From: DASUPK01 sp963763955
GTDB lineage: Bacteria; Actinomycetota; Thermoleophilia; Solirubrobacterales; 70-9
DNA length: 64,000 nt
Direction of reading: 5' to 3'
Assembly (NCBI GenBank): GCA_963763955.1
Contig: CAVXQP010000004.1
Location: forward strand, 1 to 64,000
The stretch's first letter is position 1; each line of letters opens with the position of its first letter. The position numbers were made by a program, and so were the translations under genes. Below are positions 43,399 through 52,764 of the stretch, piece by piece. The notes below the pieces were generated by a model that did no database searches, was not told the DNA's origin, and saw nothing but the letters and a program-made list of their open reading frames with translations.

Positions 43399-44601
43399 GT
43401 GAAGCGGGTCGTCGTCATCGGCGCCGGCTTCGCGGGCCTCGCCGCGGCTGACGCTCTGCGGGCCGATGGAGCGGAGGTGACCGTACTCGAGGCCCGCGAC
43501 CGCCTGGGGGGCCGGGTCTGGTCGGTGCCCTTCGGCGATGGGGCGATCGTCGAGCGCGGCGCCGAGTTCATCCTGCCCGGGTACGAGGTGATGAAGGGGC
43601 TGGCCGAGCGGTTCGGGATCCCGTTGGTGGTCAAGGGAACGCCCTACGGGCGGCGCGTCTCCGTCGGCGAGGAGGCCGTGCCCCAGACTGCTCTCGAGGC
43701 CGCCTTCGAACGCCTCGCAGAGGGCGCACCGGCGAACGCCGCGAGCGCCGCCGACGCGATCGCCGCTCTGGGCCTGGACCCCCCCGTCGAGGCGCTGATT
43801 CGGACCCGGGTGGCGATCTCGAACGGCCATCCCCCTGAGGACCTGGCGGCCTCGGTGCTGGACGAGGGAGCGTCGACCTTCGGCGATTTCGAGAACCACA
43901 CGCTGAACGGGGGAAACATGCGGCTCGCCGAGGCGCTCGCGGGCGAGCTCGGCGCGGCCGTGCGCCTCTCCGCCCCGGTGCGGCGGGTGCGCTGGTCGCC
44001 GGACGCCGTGACCGTCGCCACGGATGACGGCGAGATCGGGGCCGACGCAGTCGTGATCGCCATCCCCACCGCGCCGCTCGCCGAGATCGAGTTCGATCCT
44101 CCGCTCGAGGGCGCGACCGCCGAGGCCCTGCGCACGGTCACCTACGGCCAGAACTCGAAACTCTTCCTGCGCCTGCGCTCGCCCGCGCCGCCGAGCGCGA
44201 TCATGTCCGTGGCCGGACACTTCTGGTCCTACACCCAGCTGGGCGCGGATGGTGAGCCCGCTCCCTTCCTGGTCGGCTACACGGGCACGAGGTCCGCGAT
44301 CGATGCCCTCGGTGGCTCAGAGGGGGTCGAGCGCTGGTGCGCGGCCATGGTCGCGCTTCGCGGGGACCTGGATCCGGAACCCGGCAGCGCCGTGCTGTCG
44401 AGCTGGCACGACGACCCATGGGTGCGCGGCTCCTACTCCGCGCGCAGCCTCTCCTCGCCGCTTCGCGACGACGACCTGGTGAAGCCGATCGGCCCACTGT
44501 TCTTTGCCGGCGAGCACACGGCCGGCGAGTGGCACGGGCTGATGGAGGGAGCGCTTCGGAGCGGACGGCGGGCGGCCGAACAAATCCTCTCTACCGCCTA
44601 G
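43399..44601 (+). CDS. Flavin amine oxidase / FAD-dependent oxidoreductase
   Basis: 400 residues, GTG start. RVVVIGAGFAGLAAADALRA is the dinucleotide motif, VLEARDRLGGRVWS the GG doublet, GGNMRLAEALAGELG the substrate block and PIGPLFFAGEHTAGEWHGLM the C-terminal FAD motif of the monoamine oxidase group. It would oxidise an amine or similar donor with oxygen. Followed by a strong terminator hairpin. Confidence 0.87.
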   Translation: MKRVVVIGAGFAGLAAADALRADGAEVTVLEARDRLGGRVWSVPFGDGAIVERGAEFILPGYEVMKGLAERFGIPLVVKGTPYGRRVSVGEEAVPQTALEAAFERLAEGAPANAASAADAIAALGLDPPVEALIRTRVAISNGHPPEDLAASVLDEGASTFGDFENHTLNGGNMRLAEALAGELGAAVRLSAPVRRVRWSPDAVTVATDDGEIGADAVVIAIPTAPLAEIEFDPPLEGATAEALRTVTYGQNSKLFLRLRSPAPPSAIMSVAGHFWSYTQLGADGEPAPFLVGYTGTRSAIDALGGSEGVERWCAAMVALRGDLDPEPGSAVLSSWHDDPWVRGSYSARSLSSPLRDDDLVKPIGPLFFAGEHTAGEWHGLMEGALRSGRRAAEQILSTA

Positions 44602-44628
44602 GCCTTGTCCCACGTTCACTTCGAGCGG

Positions 44629-44657
44629 TCGCGGGGCTCGACAAACGAGCCCCGCGA
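44629..44657 (+). terminator. Terminator hairpin
   Basis: TCGCGGGGCTCG-ACAAA-CGAGCCCCGCGA, perfect 12-bp stem with a five-base loop, 27 bases after the amine oxidase stop. No T-run follows, as is common in high-GC actinobacteria. Confidence 0.65.
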
Positions 44658-44708
44658 TCAGCGGGGATCGCTCGTCCGGCGCGGAACCCGGATAGATTCA
44701 AGCGCGGT

Positions 44709-46756
44709 GTGATCAGCACGCCGATCCGATCAGGGAGGCTCACAACCTCCGGATGGGCACTTGTCCTGGCGCTGGTGTACTTCGCCTCGGCGAAGCTCGG
44801 GCTGGGCCTCGCCTTCTCCAACGAGAGCGTGACTGCGGTCTGGCCGCCGACGGGGATCGCGCTCGCCGCCCTGGTGCTCGGCGGACGGGGCCTGTGGCCG
44901 GGCGTCCTGCTCGGTGCCTTCCTCGCCAATGTCACGACCGACGTACCGGTCTACACGGCTGCGGGAATCGCCGTGGGGAACACGCTGGAAGCGGTTGTCG
45001 GAGCGTGGCTGCTCGACCGCTTCGGATTCCGGCCCGCACTGCTGCGACTGCGCGACATCTTCGCGCTCGTCCTGCTGGCCGGGGTGCTCAGCACCGCGGT
45101 CAGCGCCACGATCGGCATCGCCAGCCTCAGCGTCGGGGACTCGCTCTCCGGGGGTGCGCTCTCAGCATGGCGCGTCTGGTGGCTGGGCGACATGGGGGGC
45201 GACCTGCTGGTGGCGTCCCTGATCTTCGTGCTCTTCACCCACTGGCCCTATCGCGACATGCCGGGGAGGGCGGGCGAGGCGCTCGTCCTCGGGCTGGCCC
45301 TGGTCGGCGTCGGACTCGTGGTCTTCAGTCATGACGCTCCTGCCCCCTACCTGACGTTCCCGATCATCGTCTGGGCGGCGCTCCGCTTCCTGCAGCCGGG
45401 CGCAACCGTCGCCGCGGTGGCCCTCGCCATCCTCGCGGTGGCCTTCACCGCCAACGACTCGGGACCGTTCGTCCGCTCCTCGCAGGACGCCAGCCTTCTC
45501 CTCGCCCAGAGCTTCTCGATGATCATCGCCCTGACGGGCCTGATTCTCGCGACCGTCACCTCCCAGCGCAGGTCGGCCGAGCGCAGGGCTCAGCAGCTGG
45601 CGCACGATCTGCAGGCGGAGCTGCTGCCTCCTCAGCTTCCCGAGATACCCGAGTTCGAGGCAGGCGGCTGGTATCGCGCCGGCATGAAGGGACAGGAGGC
45701 CGGCGGCGATTTCTACGACGTCTTCCAGGCGAGCCCCGGCCGCTGGGTGGCGGTGATCGGGGACGTCTGCGGGAAGGGGCCCGAATCGGCCTCCTTGACC
45801 GCACTCGCCCGCTACACGCTCCGAGCAGTCGGCCGCGAGGCGACCGGTCCCAGCGCCGCGCTGCTGGCTCTCAACGAAGCCATCCTCGAGCAGCGATCCG
45901 ACCATCGCTTCATGACCGCGGTCCTCGTGCAGCTCGACGTCCGGGGTCCCGACGACGGCGTGGCCCTGAGCAACGGGGGTCATCCGCCTCCGCTTCTGGT
46001 CCGAGCCGGTGGGGACGTCGAGGAGGTGATCGGGGAAGGCGGAATGCTGCTCGGGATCTATTCCGACCCCGAGCTGGTCGATCAGCGCCTCGAGCTGCGA
46101 CCCGGTGACTCGCTCGTGCTCTTCACGGATGGGCTCGCCGAGCGGCGCGACCCCCACGTCGATGTCCCCGGGGAGGTCAGGGAGCTGCTGCGATCGAGCG
46201 CCGGCTCCAGCGCACGCGAGATGGCGGGCCGGCTTGGCGAGCTGGCCCTCGGGGACCGCGGCAAGCCCGATGACGACGTGGCGGTGGTCGTCCTGCGCCG
46301 GATCCACTCGCGGAACGGAAACGGCGCAGCGACGGGGGCCACGCCTGCACCGGGCAAATCCATGACGGCAGTGCTGGAACCCGGCCTGGGGTCCCCGGCC
46401 GAAGCGCGGGCGGCGCTCTCGCCGCTGGCCGACGCGCTTCCCCCCTGCTCTACATGGACCTCTGCCTGCTGGTCAGCGAGCTCGTCACCAACAGCGTCCG
46501 TCACGCCCGGCTTCGGCCGGGTGACCTGATTCGGCTTCGAGTCGCGGCCTCGGACCTCGTGCTTCGAGTCGAGGTGAGCGATCCGGGTGAGGGGTTCGTC
46601 GCCGAGATCCCCGAGCCCACCGCCAGGGGGCCAGGCGGATGGGGCCTCTTTCTGACGGAGCGACTCGCGGATCGTTGGGGGGTCGATCGGGACGGAGAGT
46701 GGACCACGGTCTGGCTCGAGGTGGACATCGATCAGCTGGGCCGAACTTCAGGCTGA
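44709..46756 (+). CDS. MASE1-SpoIIE phosphatase with C-terminal HATPase kinase domain (one frameshift)
   Basis: Start GTG at 44709. Residues 1-290 are eight membrane helices of the MASE1 sensor type (FSNESVTAVWPPTGIALAAL, GVLLGAFLANV). A linker with coiled-coil (QRRSAERRAQQLAHDLQAEL) leads to the PP2C-type SpoIIE domain: EAGGDFYDVF, VIGDVCGKG, LSNGGHPPPLL and VLFTDGLAERRD give the metal aspartates. One base is missing near 46445 in a C-run; the next frame gives an RsbW-like HATPase domain (DLCLLVSELVTNSVRHARLR, GGWGLFLTERLADRWGV). Role: partner-switching control, dephosphorylating STAS proteins such as its convergent neighbour and binding a sigma factor or antagonist. Confidence 0.85.
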
Positions 46757-46763
46757 CGGTCGC

Positions 46764-47987
46764 CTAGCCGGCGGGAGGCTCGTCGACCAATTCGATCTGC
46801 TTTGAGACTCCAGTCATCTCCAGCACCTGATTGACCCGGTCCGGGCCCCTGACCACGACGAAGCGTCCCCCCTCGTCGCGCACGCGCTGGTCGGCCATGA
46901 TCAGAGCCCGCAGGCCCGACGAGTCGATGAAGGTCAGCCTTCGCAGGTCGACGACGAACGTCCCTGCCTCGGGAGACCCGTCCGCGGTCAGCAGCCGCTC
47001 GAACCGGTCGACGCCCGCCATGTCGAGTTCGCCCGTCAGGCGCAGCACCCGCAGGCCTCCGCTGTCGGCAACGTCGATCTCGAGAACCTCGCTGGCGTCC
47101 TTGCGTTCCGTGAATTCCACCCTATATGGGCGTGTGACACGTGTAAGTACCCGGGCTGCGAACGGCATTTGCCGAGAGCGCCATACGTGTCGCTCCTCGA
47201 AGGGCCAGGCGTAGATTGGGTTGCCGTCGCGAACCAGCTCAAGCAGGCGCGGTTCGGCGACCTCGTCAGCGGACCACTCGTACAGGCGTTGCAGCCGCGG
47301 GACGATCACCGCGTAGTCGAGCATCCGGCCCAGACGCTGCTCTTCGGCGATATAACGCTCGACGTCGCGATCGAGCGGATAGCGGTCCGGGAGCACACGC
47401 CTGAGTGAAACGAACACTCCCGTCATCCCGAGCCGTGGATCCGCCAGGTGGCCGAGCGGAGCCAACCGCCCCAGCGCCAGGCGCGGCGCCGAGACGAGCG
47501 CGTGCGCGTACAGCACGCGCACCAGCGCGACGTTCATGAAGAACCGCTCCGGCGCGCTATCCGCTTCGGCGAGTCCCCGATGCTCCAGGTAGCCGCCCAC
47601 AATGCTCGCATTGTGTGCTCGGTACCAGTTACGCCCCGTCGGCCTCGCACCGAACTCCAGCCAGAGCCGCACGGCTTGCGACGACGGCTCTCCGGCCAAG
47701 CCACCCAGGAGCGCGACGGTTTCGCACCCGTCCCGCAGCAGTCGCTCGTTGACCGACCGCCACCACGTGCTGCCGGGCGGCGACGCGTCGAGCGGATCGA
47801 GCACCCCGCGGCGCGCCTGCCAGCGCATGAACGACAACGCCGCACGTCTGAATGGCAGGTGTCGCGGCGCGCGGCCGGTCGGCCCGTGGAAGACCCGCGC
47901 CATCAATGCAAGACGGGCCGCAGGATCGTCGCGCACGGCCGCGACCTGCGCCTCAGCCCGAACGAGTGCGCCTTCGTGCTGGCTCAC
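46764..47987 (-). CDS. STAS-domain protein fused to a 290-residue domain of unknown function
   Basis: The frame is open from at least 48194; the start is uncertain and I give the GTG at 47987. The N-terminal 290 residues (RHLPFRRAALSFMRWQARRG, GCETVALLGGLAGEPSSQAV, FFMNVALVRVLYAHALVSAP) form an all-alpha block I cannot name. The last 118 residues are a STAS domain: LRVLRLTGELDMAGVDRFER and VVDLRRLTFIDSSGLRALI, with a serine pair at the phosphorylation site. A GTG at 47120, at the junction, could start the STAS part on its own. It converges on the SpoIIE gene with 7 bases between the stops, so the two likely form a partner-switching pair. Confidence 0.65.
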   Translation of the reverse strand: MSQHEGALVRAEAQVAAVRDDPAARLALMARVFHGPTGRAPRHLPFRRAALSFMRWQARRGVLDPLDASPPGSTWWRSVNERLLRDGCETVALLGGLAGEPSSQAVRLWLEFGARPTGRNWYRAHNASIVGGYLEHRGLAEADSAPERFFMNVALVRVLYAHALVSAPRLALGRLAPLGHLADPRLGMTGVFVSLRRVLPDRYPLDRDVERYIAEEQRLGRMLDYAVIVPRLQRLYEWSADEVAEPRLLELVRDGNPIYAWPFEERHVWRSRQMPFAARVLTRVTRPYRVEFTERKDASEVLEIDVADSGGLRVLRLTGELDMAGVDRFERLLTADGSPEAGTFVVDLRRLTFIDSSGLRALIMADQRVRDEGGRFVVVRGPDRVNQVLEMTGVSKQIELVDEPPAG

Positions 47988-48302
47988 CCAAGTAGTGATA
48001 GCCGCACGGCGACTCCTCAGGCCGCTCGTATGTGAGCAGGATCGCCGAGTAGGTCCGTCGCTTCGTAGAACCCCCGACTTGCCAAGGCGCACAAATCGCT
48101 GCGTCAGCTTTGGACCATCCGGACCGCGGCCAGGCCCGTAGGTGTGTGCGAACACGGAAGACCAAGTGGGTGGGCCACCGCCGTGGGTCTCCATCGTCGT
48201 CGTTGGCCCTGGATCACTGAACCGAGCCGGGATCGGACCGGCCGTACAGAGGGGAACGGAATGAGAGCGAAGGAGCCGTACACGCGACGAACTCCTTGGG
48301 CG

Positions 48303-48743
48303 ATGTCGGAGCAGAACGTGGAGGTGGTCCGAGGCTACTTCGAGGTCTTCAACAAGTGGCTCGCCTCATATTGGTCTGACCCGGAGCGGGCGCTCGAGGA
48401 GTCGCCGGGTCTGGATGCGGTGTTTGCTCGCCTTGACCCTGAGGCCGAATGGGACTGGCCGCTTAGCCCGGAGACCTTCCGGGGCCGCGAGCAGCTTCTG
48501 CAGGCGGTGGCGGATTGGCTGGAAACGGTGAGCCACTGGCGCATCGACGTCGAGGATCTGATCGAAGGGAGCCAGGGCCGTGTCCTGCTGGTTGGGCGCG
48601 TCGTGGCGCGCGGCAGGGGCAGCGGCGCTCCCATCCACCAGCCGATCTTCACGGCGGTCACTGTGCGAAACGGCAAAATCGCCCGGATCGATGACCACAC
48701 TGAGAAGGCCAAGGCCGTCGAAGCCGCCGGGCTGTCGGACTAG
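48303..48743 (+). CDS. SnoaL-like / NTF2-fold protein
   Basis: 146 residues, starting MSEQNVEVVRGYFEVFNKWL and ending AKAVEAAGLSD. One NTF2-like domain, with LDPEAEWDWPLSPETFRGRE as the conserved middle block. GGGCGATGTCGGAGCAGAACGT-type sequence around the start (GGGCG directly before ATG) is shared with the 60224 copy, but no hairpin is present upstream or downstream. It is thus a copy outside the hairpin-flanked context. Ligand unknown. Confidence 0.8.
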   Translation: MSEQNVEVVRGYFEVFNKWLASYWSDPERALEESPGLDAVFARLDPEAEWDWPLSPETFRGREQLLQAVADWLETVSHWRIDVEDLIEGSQGRVLLVGRVVARGRGSGAPIHQPIFTAVTVRNGKIARIDDHTEKAKAVEAAGLSD

Positions 48744-48789
48744 CCGCCGGTCAGGCGACCTTGCGCCACGAGGCGGACGCATGCGGTGG

Positions 48790-49698
48790 CTAGCCGTCGG
48801 GATTCTTTTGAATGACGGCGAAGACGCCACGGTCGTCTTGGCGTCCGTAATCGGGCCGGAGGGGCTCAGCGTGGCAAGCGCACCATTGCTGCCCGGGATG
48901 AGAGTCCACGAACGAGTGGAGGCCACAGTTCAGATCGACGTCGTCCGCGACCAGCACCCCGCCCGGCTTCAGGGCACCCCAAGCGTGGTCTAGCTCGAAC
49001 AGCAGGTTTCGCTCGGAATGCCTGCTGTCGTGTATGAACAAATCGATCTCTCCGAGCTGAGCAAGGAGTTTCCCGATGCGGCGCCGGCTGGATCCGCGGA
49101 CGTACGTCCAGCGATCACGAAGGCCCTCGGGCACGGCCGAGCCGATCTGCGCATGCAGATTTCTGTCACGCGGAGGTGGAAGGTCGACGCTCCAGAGATG
49201 ACCAGCCCCGTTCTGCGCCAGAGCTTCGAGGATGAAGCGCGATGTGATGCCACGAGCGACGCCCGTCTCAACCACCTTGGCCGGCCGCAGATGGCGCGTG
49301 AGACACCAGACAGCACGCACCAGCCCCGGCTCGCCGTCCCCCCAACCGCCGAAGGCGCCACGCCCCAGCTGGAAGCCCTTCTCTTCGAGCGAGTCCATCA
49401 CCAGCGGCCACATTTCCCGGAACTCGTCGGAATCGGAGCAGGGCCACGGCGAGCCCGCGAACTCGTGGACGTGTTGCTCCCAGTTCTCGTCGACGTCATA
49501 TGGGCATGGCGGCCAGGGCATGAATCCACCGACTCCATTTGTCCGCGTCGCCCTTGTCTCCTTACGCTCCGCGACCTTCGCGTGGACGTTGAGGACGCCC
49601 TCGACGGGGTCCCGCAGGAATCCGCGAACCAGACGCCCTCCCTGGCTCAACTTCCGTGGCCGTCGGTGAGATCGAAGACCAGCTGATGATTCGCCCAT
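48790..49698 (-). CDS. SAM-dependent methyltransferase (Methyltransf_24/CmcI-like)
   Basis: 302 residues. VVETGVARGITSRFILEALA is motif I, LWSVDLPPPRDRNLH the acidic loop, IDLFIHDSRHSERNLLFELD the typical block of the class (IHDSRHS), and LKPGGVLVADDVDLN the post-motif. The N-terminal 60 residues (SHRRPRKLSQGGRLVRGFLR) are basic and may be mis-started. Acceptor unknown. It is downstream of the FAD oxidoreductase and ATP-grasp pair on the same strand. Confidence 0.78.
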   Translation of the reverse strand: MGESSAGLRSHRRPRKLSQGGRLVRGFLRDPVEGVLNVHAKVAERKETRATRTNGVGGFMPWPPCPYDVDENWEQHVHEFAGSPWPCSDSDEFREMWPLVMDSLEEKGFQLGRGAFGGWGDGEPGLVRAVWCLTRHLRPAKVVETGVARGITSRFILEALAQNGAGHLWSVDLPPPRDRNLHAQIGSAVPEGLRDRWTYVRGSSRRRIGKLLAQLGEIDLFIHDSRHSERNLLFELDHAWGALKPGGVLVADDVDLNCGLHSFVDSHPGQQWCACHAEPLRPDYGRQDDRGVFAVIQKNPDG

Positions 49699-49742
49699 CT
49701 TGTCTTCCTTGCGCTTGTCCCCACTTCTTCCCGCGGGTACTA

Positions 49743-49760
49743 CGCGGGGGCATCCCCGCG
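49743..49760 (-). terminator. Small GC hairpin
   Basis: CGCGGGG-GCAT-CCCCGCG, a 7-bp stem with a four-base loop, in the gap between the FAD oxidoreductase stop (49838) and the methyltransferase start (49698). It may attenuate or end the upstream transcript. Confidence 0.4.
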
Positions 49761-49837
49761 GGATTGCTCGGGACCAGCGCCGGAGGTTCGAGGTCGGCGC
49801 TCATCTTCGCCGGGACCACCGGCGGGGGATCACTCGT

Positions 49838-51064
49838 TCAGTTTACGGTGAGACGGCCGCCGCGGGGACGGTATGAGAGCCTCAGAGGGCGCTGTCTCCT
49901 GCCGCTGGCCGCGCGGGCGATAACGGGCGCCGCGTACCAGCTGCCCACGACGAAGCGGTTGATCGGACCAAAGCTCATCGCCGCCGCAGTTCCGACGAAA
50001 TGCAGACCCGGGATTGAGGACTCGAGCCCGGGGCCGAGCACCGGGTAGCCGTTACGAAGGTCGAGACGCTCGACGATCGATCGATCGAGGAACGGATAGC
50101 GCGCGACATCGATGCGCCAGCCGGTTGCCAGGATCGCGTGGTCGACCTCTCGCTCGCTTCCGTCATCGAGCGAGATCCGGACCGTGCCGTTCCGCGTTTC
50201 GGCCGACCTGATCTGGCGATTCATCGTCATGGTCACGTCTCGAACGCGTTCCGGCAGCCAGTCAGCCCCCGCCGGAACGACACAGCGTGCCGTGGTCCAT
50301 TCCCGCAGAGCCCTCGGCGACCCGTGCATCACGCCGGGCGCAGCCGCCAACCATCCGGTAACCCTGCCCCCCACATCCGTCGGCGGCGCCATCCCCGCGC
50401 GAACTCGCGCTCGTAGCGAATCACCGTGTCCAGCCAACCAAACCGGCGCAGGTCTCCGGGCGATCAGCTCGACGGCGGCTCCCTCCTCATGCAGGAGCGC
50501 CGCCGACTCCAGGGCGCTCTGGCCGCAGCCGACGATCGCCACCGAGCGACCGCGGAATCGTCCGAAGCTCCGATGGTATGAGGAGTGAGAGACCAGCTCG
50601 TCCGACAGGTCGGCCAGCGGCGAGTCACGCCAAGCGAAGGGTGAGATCCCGGCGGCCACGATCACCCTGCTGACCGTATGCTCCGCACCGTCCTCAAGTT
50701 GCAGGGTGAACGACCGCTCGCCCCTCGGCACCACGGCGATGATCCGGCGCCCGTCCAGGTCCGGCGCGGCCCGCTCGCCGTACCAGGCTCCGTAGTTTTC
50801 GAACTCAGTGAGGGGGACCGGGTCGAACCTGGGATGACCGTGCTCGGCTGCGAACGCGTCGAGCGACAGAGAGCCATCCGGATCGGCGATGTGTGAGGAG
50901 CGACGGCGGGAGCGCAGGATCATCTGCTCCGGCATCCGCTCCTGCCAGAAGCGCATCTTGTCGCCGAAGGTGATGACGTCGACGCCGGCCTTCTTCAGGA
51001 ACCTGGTGCAGGCGAGACCGTAGGGGCCCGCCCCGATCACCGCGACCTCCGCGTCGGGGCTCAC
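49838..51064 (-). CDS. FAD-dependent oxidoreductase (flavin monooxygenase-like)
   Basis: About 408 residues from the GTG at 51064, whose GTGA overlaps the stop of the ATP-grasp gene; this coupling is why I chose it. AEVAVIGAGPYGLACTRFLK is the FAD motif, GRSVAIVGCGQSALESAALL the NADP motif, HAILATGWRIDV the ATG motif and LHFVGTAAAMSFGPINRFVV the end block. It resembles flavin monooxygenase and lysine/ornithine N-hydroxylase relatives. The substrate may be an amino-acid-derived product of the ATP-grasp enzyme. Confidence 0.83.
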   Translation of the reverse strand: MSPDAEVAVIGAGPYGLACTRFLKKAGVDVITFGDKMRFWQERMPEQMILRSRRRSSHIADPDGSLSLDAFAAEHGHPRFDPVPLTEFENYGAWYGERAAPDLDGRRIIAVVPRGERSFTLQLEDGAEHTVSRVIVAAGISPFAWRDSPLADLSDELVSHSSYHRSFGRFRGRSVAIVGCGQSALESAALLHEEGAAVELIARRPAPVWLAGHGDSLRARVRAGMAPPTDVGGRVTGWLAAAPGVMHGSPRALREWTTARCVVPAGADWLPERVRDVTMTMNRQIRSAETRNGTVRISLDDGSEREVDHAILATGWRIDVARYPFLDRSIVERLDLRNGYPVLGPGLESSIPGLHFVGTAAAMSFGPINRFVVGSWYAAPVIARAASGRRQRPLRLSYRPRGGRLTVN

Positions 51065-52377
51065 AACGCGGAACCCGCCGTCGGAGTCTTGTCCTCGGCA
51101 CTGGGCGCGGGACCCGGGGCCGGAGTCTTGTCCTCGGCACTGGGCGCGGGACCCGCGGCCGGAGTCTTGTCCTCGGCACCGGGCCGGGATTGATGATTCT
51201 GCCGTCGGCTTTGACGTCTGCCACGGACTGCCGAGATCACCCGTGCGAACAAGGGGCCCGGGTCGGACAGCCGGAAGAAAGCATGTGCGGTACCCCGGCG
51301 AGGCCTGAGCACCGGTGCGACGTCCCTCACCCTGCCGGACCTGAGCCGATGCAACGTGTATCGGACGTCCGCATCCTCCCACCGGTACCACACACCCGCT
51401 CGTGCATCGCGGATCTCCGAAACGACCGGGCCATCCAGGAGCGAATCGCACCAGATCGCCGGCAGCGAGGCCCCTGCGTGCACCGCCAGCTCGAGCGATC
51501 CGTACACCCTTGGATTCAGGTCGATCAAGCCAAGATTTCCATCGGGTTTCTCCATCAACTCGAGTTCGAAGATGCCCCGAAATCCGAGGCGGTCGAGAAG
51601 CGTAGCGGCCGCCTCCCGCAGCTGGGCGGGCATCGGCAGCGAGACCGAGCAGGAAACGTTCCCCGCGTCGGGGGGCCAGGTCCGCACGTAGCGGCTATAG
51701 GCGGCCGCGACGAGCCCCTGGTCTGTGACCACGCCGCCGAGAGAGTGAACGGGACCTCCCAGGCAAGGCTGCACCAGTATCGGCATGCCGAAATCCTCGA
51801 TCGTTGCGGCCAGCTTGCTTTCGCTGCTGACCCGCCTGCTGCTGCGCTGATGCAGCCCCATCCCCTGAGGCCGCGCCGACATCCACGGCTTGACCAGCAG
51901 CGGAAAGCCGATCTCAGTCACCGCCTTGCGCGCCTCATCGAGAGTGCGGCAGGCTACCGTGCGCGGCGCTGCGAGCTGTGTCGCTGCGGAAACTTCGAAG
52001 GCCGCAGCCTTGGAGAGACACCGAAGGACCGCCTCGTGCGCGGGCAGGCCGAGGGTGACCAGCTGAGAGAGGCGATCGCGATCCTCGGAAATCGCGAGCA
52101 GGGCGGCATCGCTCGCCGGCAGCAGCAGGTCGTACCGCCGACGGGCCAGAAACTCGCTGAGCGAGTCCACGAAGGCGCCTCTGTCGGCTCGCGGGTCCGG
52201 TGCCCACAGCCGCCGTGAGCAAGACCGCGACCAATGCACTGCGGCTGGGCCAGCAGACGCAACGGCGTCGACCTCGTATCCACTCGAGCGAAGCGCGCGA
52301 CACGCCGCCAGAGCAGCCCTCGCCTCGGCATCCGTGATCAGGACGCGCCGACGGAGGTTGCCGGTCGGCTTGGTCAT
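51061..52377 (-). CDS. ATP-grasp ligase with repeat tail
   Basis: 438 residues from the ATG at 52377. N-terminal RRVLITDAEARAALAACRAL is a Rossmann-like preATP-grasp part; FPLLVKPWMSARPQGMGLHQ is the nucleotide-binding grasp region and LGFRGIFELELMEKPDGNLG with LIDLNPRVYGSLELAVHAGA holds the metal-binding glutamate and NPR. Such enzymes ligate carboxylates to amines. The last 40 residues are a proline-rich repeat (AEDKTPAAGPAPS units), read in the reverse frame of a 39-bp tandem repeat. It is translationally coupled to the FAD oxidoreductase. Confidence 0.82.
   Translation of the reverse strand: MTKPTGNLRRRVLITDAEARAALAACRALRSSGYEVDAVASAGPAAVHWSRSCSRRLWAPDPRADRGAFVDSLSEFLARRRYDLLLPASDAALLAISEDRDRLSQLVTLGLPAHEAVLRCLSKAAAFEVSAATQLAAPRTVACRTLDEARKAVTEIGFPLLVKPWMSARPQGMGLHQRSSRRVSSESKLAATIEDFGMPILVQPCLGGPVHSLGGVVTDQGLVAAAYSRYVRTWPPDAGNVSCSVSLPMPAQLREAAATLLDRLGFRGIFELELMEKPDGNLGLIDLNPRVYGSLELAVHAGASLPAIWCDSLLDGPVVSEIRDARAGVWYRWEDADVRYTLHRLRSGRVRDVAPVLRPRRGTAHAFFRLSDPGPLFARVISAVRGRRQSRRQNHQSRPGAEDKTPAAGPAPSAEDKTPAPGPAPSAEDKTPTAGSAL
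51083..51184 (-). repeat. 39-bp tandem repeat, 2.6 copies
   Basis: Units begin at 51083, 51122 and 51161 (GGAGTCTTGTCCTCGGCACT start). They encode the AEDKTPxxGPAPS tail of the ATP-grasp protein, 13 residues per unit, and end just before the GTG of the next gene. The units are nearly identical, so copy number could vary among strains. Confidence 0.8.
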
Positions 52378-52764
52378 CGGGTGGCCATTCTTCCCTTGCC
52401 GGAATCGCGGATCTGAGAACGAAACCAAGCGGCCGTCGCTACCCGGAATGGAACCGCTGCAAACGGCTTTGCACGCTCAGGGTTGGTGGTCAGGTGGGGG
52501 TCGCTAGGCACGGATCAGGCTGCTCGCAGGTCGCTCCGGCGGGAGCACAACGCCTCCGCCCTAACGTCTCCTTCAAAGAATAAAGAAGGGGCGGCTGTCA
52601 AGTAACGGTCGACGATTGTCATTCCTCTCGCGGCTGAAGGCGGCGCGCGCCGAAGCGTGGCGCCAAGGCGCGCCCACGCCACGCGCTGTCTGAACAAGAA
52701 ACGCGCGTCCAACGAGGGGGTTTTGATTGGTGGCCCGATCCGCTTCTCGCTGTAGGTTGGCGCA
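52378..52764. other. Divergent intergenic region without a gene
   Basis: About 390 bases between the ATP-grasp start and the exported protein at 52765. No coding region is supported. A reverse-strand TTGACA at 52601-52596 is a possible -35 element for the ATP-grasp operon but no good -10 is at the right distance. The start of the tract is AT-poor; the middle (CTTCAAAGAATAAAGAAGG) is AT-rich for this genome. Confidence 0.4.
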
